A stretch of DNA of 64,000 nt from Lamellibrachia columna (lineage: Eukaryota; Annelida; Polychaeta; Sabellida; Siboglinidae). The translations under genes and the position numbers were made by a program. Under the pieces are notes generated by a model, which saw only the letters and a list, made by a program, of their open reading frames with translations, did not search any database and was not told the DNA's origin. The stretch spans positions 68,665,278-68,729,277 of the forward strand of contig OY759261.1 in assembly GCA_963662155.1 (NCBI GenBank). Direction: 5' to 3'. This document shows, piece after piece, positions 31,560 to 42,935 of the stretch (its first letter is position 1; every line of letters begins with the position of its first letter).

Positions 31560-32860
31560 GACGACTATTTCCGTGTTTTATTTCAAAAATTCGTGGATTC
31601 GCTGTTTCTAAATAGAGTTGGCTCCGCTTAACAGAATCACGGATAACAGAACCAGCTGTTGAATATAATCGAATACATTGGCTGCGAATCATAACTTTTT
31701 CCGTTGAATTAATGTGCACCGCTTAAGTGAATCAGTCGCTTAAAATAATCCAATTGTTCTGGCCATAAGTGTTTCGATTAAGAGGCGTCCAATGTATTTA
31801 GTGTGTAGGAACACATACACCTGGCACGATGATCTCTCCACTAGTGATTAACTTCATACGGACGGTAAACGGACACGACCAACGTCTCGCGGTAATGTCA
31901 ATGAAGCATAGATTTTATCGTCTTCCGCTGTCGATGCCGTCAAATCAAGCATCTCTCCACGACGCTCCGTTGATTGAAGACCAGTGGGGTATGTCATATA
32001 GACTCCATGGTCGCATTATAGCGTTGCTGGCCCCTGGTAATAAGATCGTTGCTATCCAGAGAATGGACCGGCAGACCGAGGAGAAGCTCGTTAAATCTAC
32101 ATAGTACACCACAGCACAATCAGCAGCTGTCCACGAAGACTGGTCGGTCCTACATAAACAGGGGATCGGCTCCAGGCAATTCCGTGAACCATCGTGTACC
32201 TCTTTAGATCTAGATTAGGAAAATATAGGTGTTCCTGCGGTTATATACATACATACATGCGTGAATAAATAACTGCACGCACTCGTGCTTATGTACTAAG
32301 ACACCTTTGTCTGTTGCATTACGATAATTCATTTCATCACCGTTTCTAGTGTGCCATTCGTAGCAGGCTTCGTCAGTGTCGTTGTTTGTAAGCTGTCAGC
32401 GTGTTGGTACAGCGTATAATCCTACACATGTGTAGGCCATGCAATTAATGTGAAGTTGACGTACTCCACACGTAGACTGACGTTTCGGTGGAGGTAGACG
32501 GTGTAATTTGTGTTCAGGCAGCTGTGTTGCTTGGTAGAATTTATTGCATGTTGTTCCCTTGTATCTACGGTGACCACTGTAACGGATTTCACCGATGTGT
32601 TGACCAAGGAATCGGGTCATTGATGTTAGCGCTCCGCTCCAGTTTCTGAAGAGTTCACCCCTCAACATTAAGTTAATTACGGTGGACTCCGCAGAATCAC
32701 GGATAACAGAATCAACCGTTTAGTAAAATCAACATGGATTGGACGGAATCATTGCCTGTTCTCGCAGCGTTTAATGCGCCACTTAGCATAATCACGTCCG
32801 CCGCTTAATATAATCAGATATACGGAAACACGATTCACTGTAGAGCGAGGTCATAGGTTT
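31560..32860. mobile_element. Possible pogo/Tigger-like transposon remnant
   Basis: Two blocks of about 150 bp, near 31625-31775 and 32685-32830, share CTCCGC..AGAATCACGGATAACAGAA and CGCTTAA/TTA..ATAATC motifs. These resemble terminal regions of Tigger/pogo DNA transposons. Both blocks have the same orientation instead of being inverted, so this could be two partial copies. No transposase is recognisable; the frame at 31829-32104 is of unknown origin. Confidence 0.35.
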
Positions 32861-33384
32861 CCTGAAAACCCTAAGATGGTTTACCATAAATGAGTGTATT
32901 TTATTCGGGGAAAACACGACACGTTATACAAGTAAGACGGTAAAACTTAAATATTAATTAATGCAGCTGTTACAACACGGACACGCCCTCACGCGTAGGC
33001 ATCATGTCGACCGGGCTCGACATTGATGCCGGGCGGCCCGCAAGGCCTACTCGGCTACCTGGCATCCAACCCGGCATCCAACCCGGAGACCAGGGTCCGT
33101 GTAGTCGTCGATAGCCGCACTGTGTGACTATCGTCAGTTAGACATTGTTTAACCCGTGTGCACGTGTTTGCATTCGGTAAATGTAAAAATAACTGGCAAA
33201 ATTATTTCTTTACAACTTTCTACTGAAAACAAAACATTCATTGGGGCACAGCAACGGCCCAAACTGACACATGAAAATGACAATAGCAGGTATATTTCCA
33301 TTTATTCTGCATTCGCAGAATATGCTGCACGTTTTAGTAGCACATTCCATTCTATATGTCTACCACACATGCAAATGTCATCTT
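32861..33384. other. No recognisable gene
   Basis: Includes a GC-rich stretch at about 33000-33110 with a short direct repeat CATCCAACCCGG. No gene supported. Confidence 0.4.
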
Positions 33385-33922
33385 CGAGCAGCAACCTCCA
33401 CTGAAATGTTCATGGAGGGCAAGAAGTGCAGGCAGCAACCTCCACTGAAATGTTCTTGGAGGGCAAGAAGTGCAGGCAGCAATCTCCACTCAAATGTTCA
33501 TGGAGGGCAAGAAGTGCAGGCAGCAACCTCCACTCAAATGTTCATGGAGGGCAAGAAGTGCAGGCAGCAACCTCCACTGAAATGTTCATGGAGGGCAAGA
33601 AGTGCAGGCAGCAACCTCCACTGAAATGTTCTTGGAGGGCAAGAAGTGCAGGCAGCAATCTCCACTCAAATGTTCATGGAGGGCAAGAAGTGCAGGCAGC
33701 AACCTCCACTCAAATGTTCATGGAGGGCAAGAAGTGCAGGCAGCAACCTCCACTCAAATGTTCATGGAGGGCAAGAAGTGCAGGCAGCAACCTCCACTCA
33801 AATGTTCATGGAGGGCAAGAAGTGCAGGCAGCAACCTCCACTCAAATGTTCATGGATGGCAAGAAGTGCAGGCAGCAACCTCCACTCAAATGTTCATGGA
33901 GGGCAATAAGTGCAGGCAGCGC
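33385..33922. repeat. 44-bp minisatellite, about 12 copies
   Basis: Unit GCAGGCAGCAACCTCCACTC plus AAATGTTCATGGAGGGCAAG and AAGT. Variants GAAATG and TTCTTGG occur in a pattern that repeats after four or five units, implying block duplication. Confidence 0.95.
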
Positions 33923-33963
33923 GATGAAATCAATGCCAAGCACACCGAGGAAAGTGTGTTGGG

Positions 33964-34188
33964 AAGAAGCCCAAGCCGGACCCTCTGTCTACAAAAAACC
34001 TTAGTAAGAACTCTGGGCCCGGGGATAGAAACGGATCCGACATGGGCGACAATGAGGTGCCGCAAGACGAAGATGTGTCCCCCAAAGCGGTCGACCTTGA
34101 CGAGGCCATGGAGCCGGAGCAGGAGAACAGGAAAGAGCCCCCGAGTACCCTCACTAAAATGCACGATGAGCAGACAGTGTTCGAGTAG
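33964..34188 (+). CDS. Unrecognised acidic open segment after the 44-bp array
   Basis: Open for 74 codons to a TAG at 34186. It reads KKPKPDPLSTKNLSKN, then GDNEVPQDEDVSPKAVDLDE and AMEPEQENRKEPPSTLTK. Composition is like a disordered intracellular or nuclear region (charged, Pro/Ser-rich, no hydrophobic core), and base composition is richer in GC than the flanks. There is no clear start, acceptor or donor, and the frame upstream runs into the minisatellite. It may be the remnant of an exon or processed gene copy. Confidence 0.2.
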   Translation, partial: KKPKPDPLSTKNLSKNSGPGDRNGSDMGDNEVPQDEDVSPKAVDLDEAMEPEQENRKEPPSTLTKMHDEQTVFE

Positions 34189-35013
34189 AGACACTTCGTT
34201 TAACTCCAACAAGATGGTCAGCAGCACCAGCAGTTCGCGCTGTGTGACCGGCAAGAAGGGTGCCTTGATATGGCTTGTCAACAACGACACGCGTGTGCAA
34301 GCAGTCGCTTCGGTACATCGCCTAGAGGGGGAGGAGACAGTCCACCAGAAGATTAGTGAATCGGCTGTGGCTGGCTTCAGCCACAGCCGCCTCACTGGAG
34401 CCAGCCACGGCCACAGGCGCTGAATTTCGTACTGGATATCGTGCGCCGTTGTCCGCGTTAAATCATCCCACTCGTGGACATGACTACGATCCACCAACGA
34501 GGATCTGTTCAAGCAAATACATTCCGGCATTGGCTAAAACTGCGAAATCGAAGGCGTAATACATCGACACAAGTAGATCCGGTGCTACGAGACCTCGACC
34601 CCGGCATCGATTGGGTCGTCTTCTACAGCGAGGCGGCGGTGGCTATAACTAGGATTGGTACGTGCCAATCTCGTAGTATAATACCTATATTATTTCAATG
34701 TTTGTTTGTTTGTGTCGAGAACTAATAGTTGCGCGGCTTTGCCAAACGCTAGGGATCCAGTTGCTGACAGCAATAGTACCCACTGAACACATCTCCCAAA
34801 AACGAAGTCTGAAAAACCGCGACACTGCCACAATCATCGGCCCGACAGGGGTTGGACGTTGATTCTACTAATGTGTCGTTCGACAATACAAATTGACGAA
34901 ATTTCATGGCTACTGTGTAGTTATTTAATATGGACGAAACACTCATAGCTGACGTATTTTCGTGTCCACATCAACCTGAGTAATTATTTTTGCAATTTCG
35001 CTTGACAGAATAA
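34189..35013. other. No certain gene
   Basis: GC-richer up to about 34650, with an inverted repeat GGCTGTGGCTGG/CCAGCCACGGCC around 34370-34410, then AT-rich. No recognisable product in the overlapping frames. Confidence 0.35.
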
Positions 35014-35345
35014 GGCCGTGTACACATATAATTTTCAGCCGAATTACGATGCGGATCAACTAAATCGGCTCTGTTCACATACACCGAGTTAAGCCGGATT
35101 AAACCGCCAACCGAATTAGTGCACCAGAGGGCGTGGTGTGCGGGTCATATGCACTCATGCAGCAGCGCCGCCATCGCCGAATCAAGGCAAACGGAGCGTT
35201 CACATTGGCTAATCCCCATCCTAATTCACCTGTTTTCCCGCATTAGAATTCGGGTAGCTTAATGCGGATTAAGGGTGTTCACATTGCGCTACACGAATTT
35301 GGATCGGCATCCTAATGCGGATTAACTTTGTATGTGAACACGGCC
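35014..35345. mobile_element. PIF/Harbinger-like MITE with TAA target duplication
   Basis: 332-bp element without coding capacity. Left end GGCCGTGTACACATATAA and right end, inverted, GGCCGTGTTCACATACAA match at 16 of 18 positions. Both sides are flanked by TAA (35011-35013 and 35346-35348), the 3-bp target-site duplication typical of PIF/Harbinger elements. The interior has several copies of an AATGCGGATTAA-type motif in both orientations, so a single strand could fold extensively. Confidence 0.8.
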
Positions 35346-35348
35346 TAA

Positions 35349-36164
35349 AACTCCTGTGGCGCCGGGAGATTTAGCCTATCGTAAATCCGGTACTTTGATG
35401 TCTAAATGTAAAGTGCGTATTTTTTTTAATCATCGTGATTTCCATCCTCTCGCCGATCATTTCGTGTTGTAGTGGATGCTATGTGCGTTTGATCTGTCGC
35501 AAAATGGATTTGAAATGAGACGAGTGAAAAAATCGGATTGAGGATGGACTTTTAAGCGGAATGCACTGTTTAAATGAATAATACAACACAGGCGCGCACC
35601 ACCGTTAATGGCTGGAATAACGCGAAATCAACATATTTCCGCGAACCCTTTCAACATATTTACGTTGCTAACGCCACTTTAGTTAATTCAGTGTGTTATA
35701 GTTGCCTCAATTAATAATTCAATCCCACATACTTCGCATCGATTAACGAAACAAAACTCCCAGTTAAACCATCGATTGAGAATTCGCCACGAAGAGTGAG
35801 TGTTTCTGGCACTCACGGAGAAGCCAGATTGAAACACTTGACTATTCGACGGGATGGCCCGTGCTCCTTTACAAATAGCTAAGCGCCCATTGAAACCAGC
35901 TGCCGACCATGTGGAAGGCTGACGCGAGACTTCCCTGGATAAACGAGTTGCTCTCGTTGTAATGTTGCGTAAATGGGTCTCATGCGATGAGTGTTGGGCG
36001 AGAACCGATAACTGATTCTCGACAACAGACTAGATCTTAATACATGCCATTGTTAAAGCTGTTTCATCAAATGGTTCAGCCCATCGCGAATTCGGTTCAC
36101 TTATGTCCAGAAGTGTAGCGTGTGACTAGTTTAAGTAAAGTGCGCAGTCATCAAAAGAATTGGT
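35349..36164. other. Unique DNA with one partial interspersed repeat
   Basis: At about 35425-35560 lies a partial copy of the repeat family seen at 36165-36480 and 54815-55160 (TTCCATCCTCTCGCCGATCA, GCAAAATGGATTTGAAATGAG). Nothing else recognised. Confidence 0.5.
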
Positions 36165-36480
36165 TTCAGTCGTTAGATCTGGTAAGGAACAAAATAGTGG
36201 ATATACAAAATGGTAAACACTGTGCAGGTCAATGTCGATCATGGACGTGACTTCAATCCTCTTGCCGATCACATGACAAAGTTACGTTCATCCTCTCGCC
36301 GATCACATGACAAAGTTACGTTCATCCTCTCGCCGATCACATGACAAAGTTACGAAATTTCACCAAGTGTGAAAATCGTGACTTTTGAGCATTTCGGTTT
36401 TCACTTCACTTAATGCTTGAACAAGCGTTGTTTAATTAATAAATTAATAATCTCATTTAAATGTGGTGCCGCAATGAATA
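36165..36480 (+). repeat. Interspersed repeat copy with internal 34-bp triplication
   Basis: Shares GTCGTTAGATCTGGTAAGG, AAAATAGTGGATAT, GATCACATGACAAAGTTA, AAATTTCACCAA and TTTTCACTTCA with 54815-55160. Unlike that copy, it has TTCATCCTCTCGCCGATCAC plus ATGACAAAGTTACG repeated three times (about 36255-36355). No coding capacity; SINE or MITE origin undecided. Confidence 0.7.
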
Positions 36481-37650
36481 ATTTAAGGGAAATCTAAAGT
36501 ATTGTAATGTTATTTGCGTGCGTTCGGGCATGCGTTTTTATTTGTGTCTGCGCGTGCATTGACGAATCCATGGCAATTCTTCTTCCGTTGGAAAGCCGAT
36601 ATTTATCGCGGCTGGGCAATACTCCGCATGGCACAATCGCATGTGGCAGTCACTTGATCCGCGAGCACAAAAGCTATTGACTCGCGGAAGCATCAGACAA
36701 CTCCTTGGGGAATGAGTAATGCCTCGTGACTGCAGTGAGCCGCATCGTCGACTCGTGCGAGTGAAATGTTAACGCTCTAAACGATGCACAATATGCCAGT
36801 ATTCTAACTGGGTATTATACAGTGTTATTAAATACAACACTGACATGTGTTAGTCATCTTGTTATTTGACTATATCGACAATGACCGTTCCAGTTCACAC
36901 GGTAATCAAAATAGCGTCGTCATTATGACGTTGCGTTTACCGAGTCGTTGAACTTACTTCATACCACAGGTTGTTCTCAATGAAGCTACCTACGCAATTC
37001 CAGGTTCATTTTCAAAGCAAAATGTAACACGTTTTGAACACCGATGTTATCCGTCAAACGTGAACCAGCGTCAACACCGCTTCGTAGCAGCTAACACCAG
37101 GCGATGTGCGTTGATTGTATCGCTGTATTGGTTGTTCGTGTTATCCGGGGGCAAACAATGCGACATGGTCAACTACCACTTTCACACAGGTTAAGCCGGG
37201 TTGCCCGAACCAATACAGACTTTGTTTTGTATCAGTGAACCGCGGCGCCGTTTGATCGCCATTGGAACACAACTGGACCACGAGTAACGCCTAATCACTT
37301 CGCCCGTCTCTTGGGGTGTGTTAGATCTATGTCCAGCGGTTGCGATGGTAATTAGCCTCATTTATGTGCGAGTAATTGACTTGATTTGTGTTTATTGCTT
37401 ACCGCTTCAAGGGATTCCATATAAGATTCGGGTTTATCGAAGGACATAAGTGGGTGCGTTCAGCAGTCAACACTTCGGTGTGCCTTACTGTGAATGGTGC
37501 AGAGAAAATTCATAATATAAAAGGAATATAGGATCAAATACATCATTGGCATCCGTCTATCTCGAATGATCACAAAGCCGCGCTGTACGTGACGTCAACG
37601 TTTTGCACAGCATATGTTGTGACTAAACATTCCGATCTTTGAGTAACAAT
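36481..37650. other. No recognisable gene
   Basis: Over 1.1 kb of unique-looking sequence without a supported exon, transposon end or array. Confidence 0.4.
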
Positions 37651-37800
37651 CTCTGTTACATATGCTACAGGTGTCGACAGGTTGATGTAAAGGTAGTCTC
37701 TGTTACATATGCTACAGGTGTCGACAGGTTGATGTAAAGGTAGTCTCTGTTACATATGCTACAGGTGTCTACAGTTTGATGTAAAGGCAGTCTCTGTTCT
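37651..37800. repeat. 47-bp tandem repeat, 3 copies
   Basis: Unit TCTCTGTTACATATGCTACA plus GGTGTCGACAGGTTGATGTA and AAGGTAG. Confidence 0.9.
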
Positions 37801-37849
37801 CCCAGTTCTTTTTTTCTTTATTTTTTTCCACATACCGTTCCGCAAAACC

Positions 37850-38010
37850 TGTCCCGAGGACTCGATGCCGCTCCGTGGAGATTTATATCTTGCTTGCAAG
37901 CGACCCTCAGTCTGAGACCTGGGCGGCCGACACGTTTTGCACCAGAGGCAAGCTCACTATAAAGGACGTCCTTTGGAATACGCCCATCCTTCACGCGGCA
38001 GATATGGCCA
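37850..38010 (-). mobile_element. Non-LTR retrotransposon C-terminal scrap
   Basis: Minus-strand frame with LGHICRVKDGRIPKDVLYSE then LASGAKRVGRPGLRLR and CKQDINL. This is the GH..RM...R.P...LY.EL..G.R..GRP..R..D..K.D motif found near the end of many LINE ORF2 proteins. Heavily truncated. Confidence 0.6.
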
Positions 38011-38307
38011 AGACATAGAAGAATACATGTGACAATTGATGTACAAGTGGACTGTATAAACACGATGCTATTGTATACATACATCGTACATTGAGTGCAA
38101 AATCATGTTTCTGAAACCATTCAAAACCATGTTTCTAACTAAACCATAATCCTACAATCTGCGCAATACACGATCTGCATCCAGTGGCTCCCTCGCAGAA
38201 TGAACATAATGTGTGTCGGTATTGCATAACACCCGTGAGATATGTCCTATGGATATTCATGTCTCCCATTCTCTTCGATTAGGTACACCCCTCTGTGTAG
38301 ACTATTG

Positions 38308-38640
38308 TCGCACCATCGGTGGGTTGTAGATATTGTCACACCATCGGTGGGTTGTATATATTGTTTCACCATCGGTGGGTTTTAGATATTGTCGCACCAT
38401 CGGTGGGTTGTAGATATTGCGCACCATCGGTGGGTTGTAGATATTGTCGCACCATCGGTGGGTTGTAGATATTGTCGCACCATCGGTGGGTTGTAGATAT
38501 TGTCGCACCATCGGTGGGTTGTAGATATTGTCGCACCATCGGTGGGTTGTAGATATTGTTTCACCATCGGTGGATTGTAGATATTGTCGCACCATCGGTG
38601 GGTTGTAGATATTGTCGCATCATCGGTGGGTTGTAGATAT
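38308..38640. repeat. 28-bp minisatellite, about 12 copies
   Basis: Unit GTAGATATTGTCGCACCATC plus GGTGGGTT; one copy lacks one base (TTGCGCACC) and two carry TTTCACC. All frames open because the unit lacks stops on the minus strand. Confidence 0.95.
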
Positions 38641-39008
38641 ATACCACCCCATGATTATGTGAATCCATGACATGTCACGTATTTACCCCCGCGTGGAATT
38701 TATTTCCCCTCGCACATATAATGGGTAGACGGGACCTACAGCTTTTAGTGTATTATCGAACTACCTCTACTTCCAACTTCCGCCCAGACGAGGCAGCAAT
38801 TTGTATAAAATTTTACTGAATGGCTGCGATTTAATATTCAGGGATGTTATTACGGGGCTGTTTTATTCAGCAACTTCCTAGTCAAGAGGCGAGCACGAAA
38901 CTATTGAGCCGTGTTTGATGAGTGTTCTACTCATCATCGATACGTCATCCTTGTCGTCCGTGCATCTCTTGCAGTCACCGATGTTCAGTGTTCCGAATCG
39001 TTATTGTT
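38641..39008. other. No recognisable gene
   Basis: Short unique stretch between two minisatellites; nothing supported. Confidence 0.4.
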
Positions 39009-39415
39009 TTAGTTGTCGTCGTCTGGATGTTCGTCCTTGTCCCTGTTGTTCGTTGATGTTATTGTTTTAGTTGTCGTTGTCTGGATGTTCGTCCTTGTCC
39101 CTGTTGTTCGTTGTTGTTATTGTTTTAGTTGTCGTCGTCTGGATGTTCGTCTTTGTCCCTGTTGTTCGTTGTTGTTATTGCTTTAGTTGTCGTCGTCTGG
39201 ATGTTCGTCCTTGTCCCTGTTGTTCGTTGTTGTTATTGTTTTAGTTGTCGTCGTCTGGATGTTCGTCTTTGTCCCTGTTGTTCGTTGTTGTTATTGCTTT
39301 AGTTGTCGTCGTCTGGATGTTCGTCCTTGTCCCTGTTGTTCGTTGTTATTATTGTTTTAGTTGTCGTCGTCTGGATGTTTGTCCTTGTCCCTGTTGTTCG
39401 TTGTTGCATTGTTTT
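39009..39415. repeat. 58-bp minisatellite, 7 copies
   Basis: Unit TTGTCGTCGTCTGGATGTTC plus GTCCTTGTCCCTGTTGTTCG and TTGTTGTTATTGTTTTAG. Copies alternate between GTCCTTG/TTGTTTTAG and GTCTTTG/TTGCTTTAG in the middle of the array, a 116-bp dimer. Confidence 0.93.
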
Positions 39416-39479
39416 CGCCATATTCTTCCACACTGGTGACGTCACTATCGTCATTGGCATCGATTCTGCCGTCGTCGTT

Positions 39480-39630
39480 GGCATTGACTGGACTTGGAAT
39501 TGACCTTGGAAATGACATTTGGAATTGCCAATGGCACTGGAATTGACATTGGCATTGTAATTTGCATTGGAATTGGCTTTGGTATTGAAATTGGAATATG
39601 CATTGCAATTATCATTGCAATTGGCACTGC
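39480..39630. repeat. Degenerate GGAATTGGCATT-type repeats
   Basis: Roughly 12 imperfect copies of an 11-12-base motif (GGAATTGACATT, GCATTGGAATTGGC). The minus-strand frame is Asn-rich as a by-product. Confidence 0.8.
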
Positions 39631-40073
39631 TGTCGTACAAGGTCACTGGGTGCTATCATTAAGGCACGAACGTCAGTAATCAATGACGCCGCCACTTTGT
39701 GTACTCATCCATTTGACTTACTTTAATCCGCTTCAGTAATCCGCTATCTTGTACGTCAAACGCTTGCGACTTGTTATGCGTTAACGCACAATCTTAAGTT
39801 AAAAATCTACATTTATTGAGCGCCGGAGATGTGCATTGATTTTATTATGGACATTTTTAAATAGCCAATAACTAGCACTGTGCCTAGAAACATATACATT
39901 GTAAACGTACACAATTCGTGATATTTATTTATGTATGCATAGAACACCGAAATAGAAATCCTAGTTATATTGTCCATCCGGATTTATTTTTAAAGCTGTA
40001 CCTTTGTTTACGGGGGGGGGGTGGGGGGGTGGAATTTCCATTTAAGAACAAACAGACATTGCAATGAATGAAT
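39631..40073. other. No recognisable gene
   Basis: AT-rich, ending with a G-rich run at about 40011-40030. Nothing supported. Confidence 0.4.
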
Positions 40074-40398
40074 GTCGCAGACAAGCCCCTGTGATTATCT
40101 ACGTCCGCTGGTGCGCCGCATATATATGTCGCAGACAAGCCCCTGTGATTATCTACGTCCGCTGGTGCGCCGCATATATATGTCGCAGACAAGCCCCTGT
40201 GATTATCTACGTCCGCTGGTGCGCCGCATATATATGTCGCAGACAAGCCCCTGTGATTATCTACGTCCGCTGGTGCGCCGCATATATATGTCGCAGACAA
40301 GCCCCTGTGATTATCTACGTCCGCTGGTGCGCCGCATATATATGTCGCAGACAAGCCCCTGTGATTATCTACGTCCGCTGGTGCGCCGCATATATATA
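40074..40398. repeat. 54-bp minisatellite, 6 identical copies
   Basis: Unit ATGTCGCAGACAAGCCCCTG plus TGATTATCTACGTCCGCTGG and TGCGCCGCATATAT. I see no substitution between copies. 54 bp is 18 codons, so three frames stay open (for example YICGAPADVDNHRGLSAT on the minus strand), but no start context, splice sites or homology support coding. Confidence 0.95.
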
Positions 40399-40619
40399 TG
40401 CCCAACCGCAGCTCGCTCTGCAAATTGGGATATACTGACTTGATCTCGCGAGACTTTCGAGAAGCTTAAATACTCGCGAGAGTCATTCCTCGGATGTTTT
40501 TTGAACTGATATACTTGTGGCCGCATGCCGTAATATTATTATTATGACACATTCGGACCGTATGCCGCAACACAAAAACACACTTTAAGGAAAGTTCCAC
40601 ACGCCCGTAAGATCGTTAA

Positions 40620-40870
<251 letters not shown>

Positions 40871-41280
40871 TAACAGTTACCGTAGGAGTTGGGACCTGTG
40901 CAAGTGGAATTAATGTGATTTATTTTCACAATGTGGCACATCTCCCCTGGCCGTTGATGAATGGTAAATATGCAGACTGCTTCCCGTGTATACGCGTCAC
41001 GCTGGCCTCTGGATCAACACGCCCGCGAGATCAGGTTATATCGGCTGCATGCCTCCAATATGCCACGCCAGAGCACGAATTAACGTTGATTAAACTAATC
41101 AGCGTCAGTGCGACGAGAATTAGTGCGAACTTTATTGCGTGTCACTGTGCAAAAGTGAATATTTATTGGATTTTGGCAATTCAAACCAAATCGTCTGTAG
41201 GAGGAAGCCACGACAACTGCATGCAAGTTTCCGTTTGTTGATTGTCCTAAATAAAAAAAATGAAGTAATAGTTACATTAC
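40871..41280. other. No recognisable gene
   Basis: Unique-looking stretch between two arrays; no supported exon. Confidence 0.4.
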
Positions 41281-41645
41281 AAACACACGCACGTTCACCC
41301 GCACTCATGCATGGCATACAAAACACACGCACGTTCACCCGCACTCATGCATGGGATACAAAACACACGCACGTTCACCCGCACTCATGCATGGGATACA
41401 AAACACACGCACGTTCACCCGCACTCATGCATGGCATACAAAACACACGCACGTTCACCCGCACTCATGCATGGGATACAAAACACACGCACGTTCACCC
41501 GCACTCATGCATGGGATACAAAACACACGCACGTTCACCCGCACTCATGCATGGCATACAAAACACACGCACGTTCACCCGCACTCATGCATGGGATACA
41601 AAACACACGCACGTTCACCCGCACTCATGCATGGGATACAAAACT
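41281..41645. repeat. 40-bp minisatellite, 9 copies, 120-bp higher-order unit
   Basis: Unit AAACACACGCACGTTCACCC plus GCACTCATGCATGGGATACA. Every third copy has ATGGCAT in place of ATGGGAT (positions about 41310, 41430, 41550), so the true period is 120 bp, present three times without other change. Confidence 0.95.
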
Positions 41646-42609
41646 CCGAAATAACCTAATCAGTTGCGTATCTAGAATTTCGCAAAGGTTGACGCCGGGG
41701 GGTGGGGGGTGGGGGGGGGAAGCTACTCACTCATGCCACCATGTAGCGGCGCAACGGAAAACTACGGAAAAAATATTAAAAGTTAGACAAAGGGGGTCAT
41801 GGTCCAATGCCCCCCACCTACCTACCCCCACCCCCACCCCACCCCAAGTACGCCACTGAACCTATTACTTGCAGCTGCAACAACGTTACCTAGCACAACG
41901 TTGTTTTAAGAGTGAAAGTAAAGTAGATCAACCCCGTCAGCTAATCAGACTAATGTAATTAGAAGAACTATGCATAACTAATCCGGAGATAATCAATAGT
42001 TACACACCACTTAGAATACCGCACATTCGCCCGTAGGTTGCACCACGCGAGGACACCCATGTTGTCGCTCTCCTCTTCCCTCTGGAGTTCGAGGCGAGGC
42101 TGGCATCGATGCCGGTCCTCGATTTGTTTTGTTTCCTTCTTCCGTCGCTGATCCCGTTTCACTGCCGTCTCCAACACCCATCTCCACTCCCTCCTATCCT
42201 TCGCACTCGTTCTCCACTCCCCCCCCCCCACTCCCCTCCCACTCCCGCCAAATCTTTTTTTTACACAGTCCTCCCGTCTCAGTCGCGGTCTTCCTCTCCT
42301 TCTCTGTGCACAACATATGCATACTATCTATATGTGTTTGTGTAGCTTAATTTGCACCTGGAGTGAGATTAGGATAAAGTGTTTACCGGCTACTTAGATC
42401 AAACGTTATCTGGAGGAATAACAAGAAAGACCAATGGACGTATCCTAAAACCATAGGAGTTGGACAATTGAAAATTATTATAACGAATAACACTATAAAC
42501 CAGCGAATTAAGAGCGGACCACATTGATTAAGCGCAAGAAATGGCGAAGACCTTTCTTCAAAAGTGGCGAAGGCAGACGCCCAACACACGTAGGAGCCAC
42601 TAAGTTGAA
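41646..42609. other. No recognisable gene
   Basis: Has G-rich (41695-41720) and C-rich (41810-41845, 42220-42240) runs and a pyrimidine-rich stretch at 42110-42300. No gene supported. Confidence 0.4.
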
Positions 42610-42935
42610 TGTAAGAATGTATTCTCTCTCTCTCTCAGAGGAAGACCATTTGTGGGAACATTAAATACATTCTCTCTCTCAGAGGAAGACAACATATGGG
42701 AACATTAAATGTATTCTTCTCTCTCTCAGAGGAAGACCACTTGTGGAAGCATTAAATGTTCTCTCTCTCAGAGGAAGACCAACTGTGGGAACATTAAATG
42801 TATTCTTCTCTCTCTCAGAGGAATACCACTTATGGGAAGATTAAATGTATTCTCTCTCTCAGAGGAAGACCACTTCTGGGATGATTAAATGTATTCTCTC
42901 TCTCTCAGAAGAAGACCATTTATGGGAGCATTAAA
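42610..42935. repeat. Degenerate 45-50-bp repeat carrying (CT)n
   Basis: Seven copies of TCTCTCTCTCAGAGGAAGAC plus CACTTGTGGGAACATTAAAT and GTATTC, with variable CT length. The same unit recurs at 44305-44390 next to a large CT expansion. Confidence 0.88.

Noticed and set aside
33886..34530. 214-codon minus-strand frame
   Set aside because: Shadow of the plus-strand GC-rich segment; no recognisable domain and no splice or promoter context.
37651..37800. Resemblance of GGTGTCGACAGGTTGATG to the decoy-acceptor unit of the receptor intron
   Set aside because: Only about 18 bases match with a gap, and the surrounding units differ; treated as chance.
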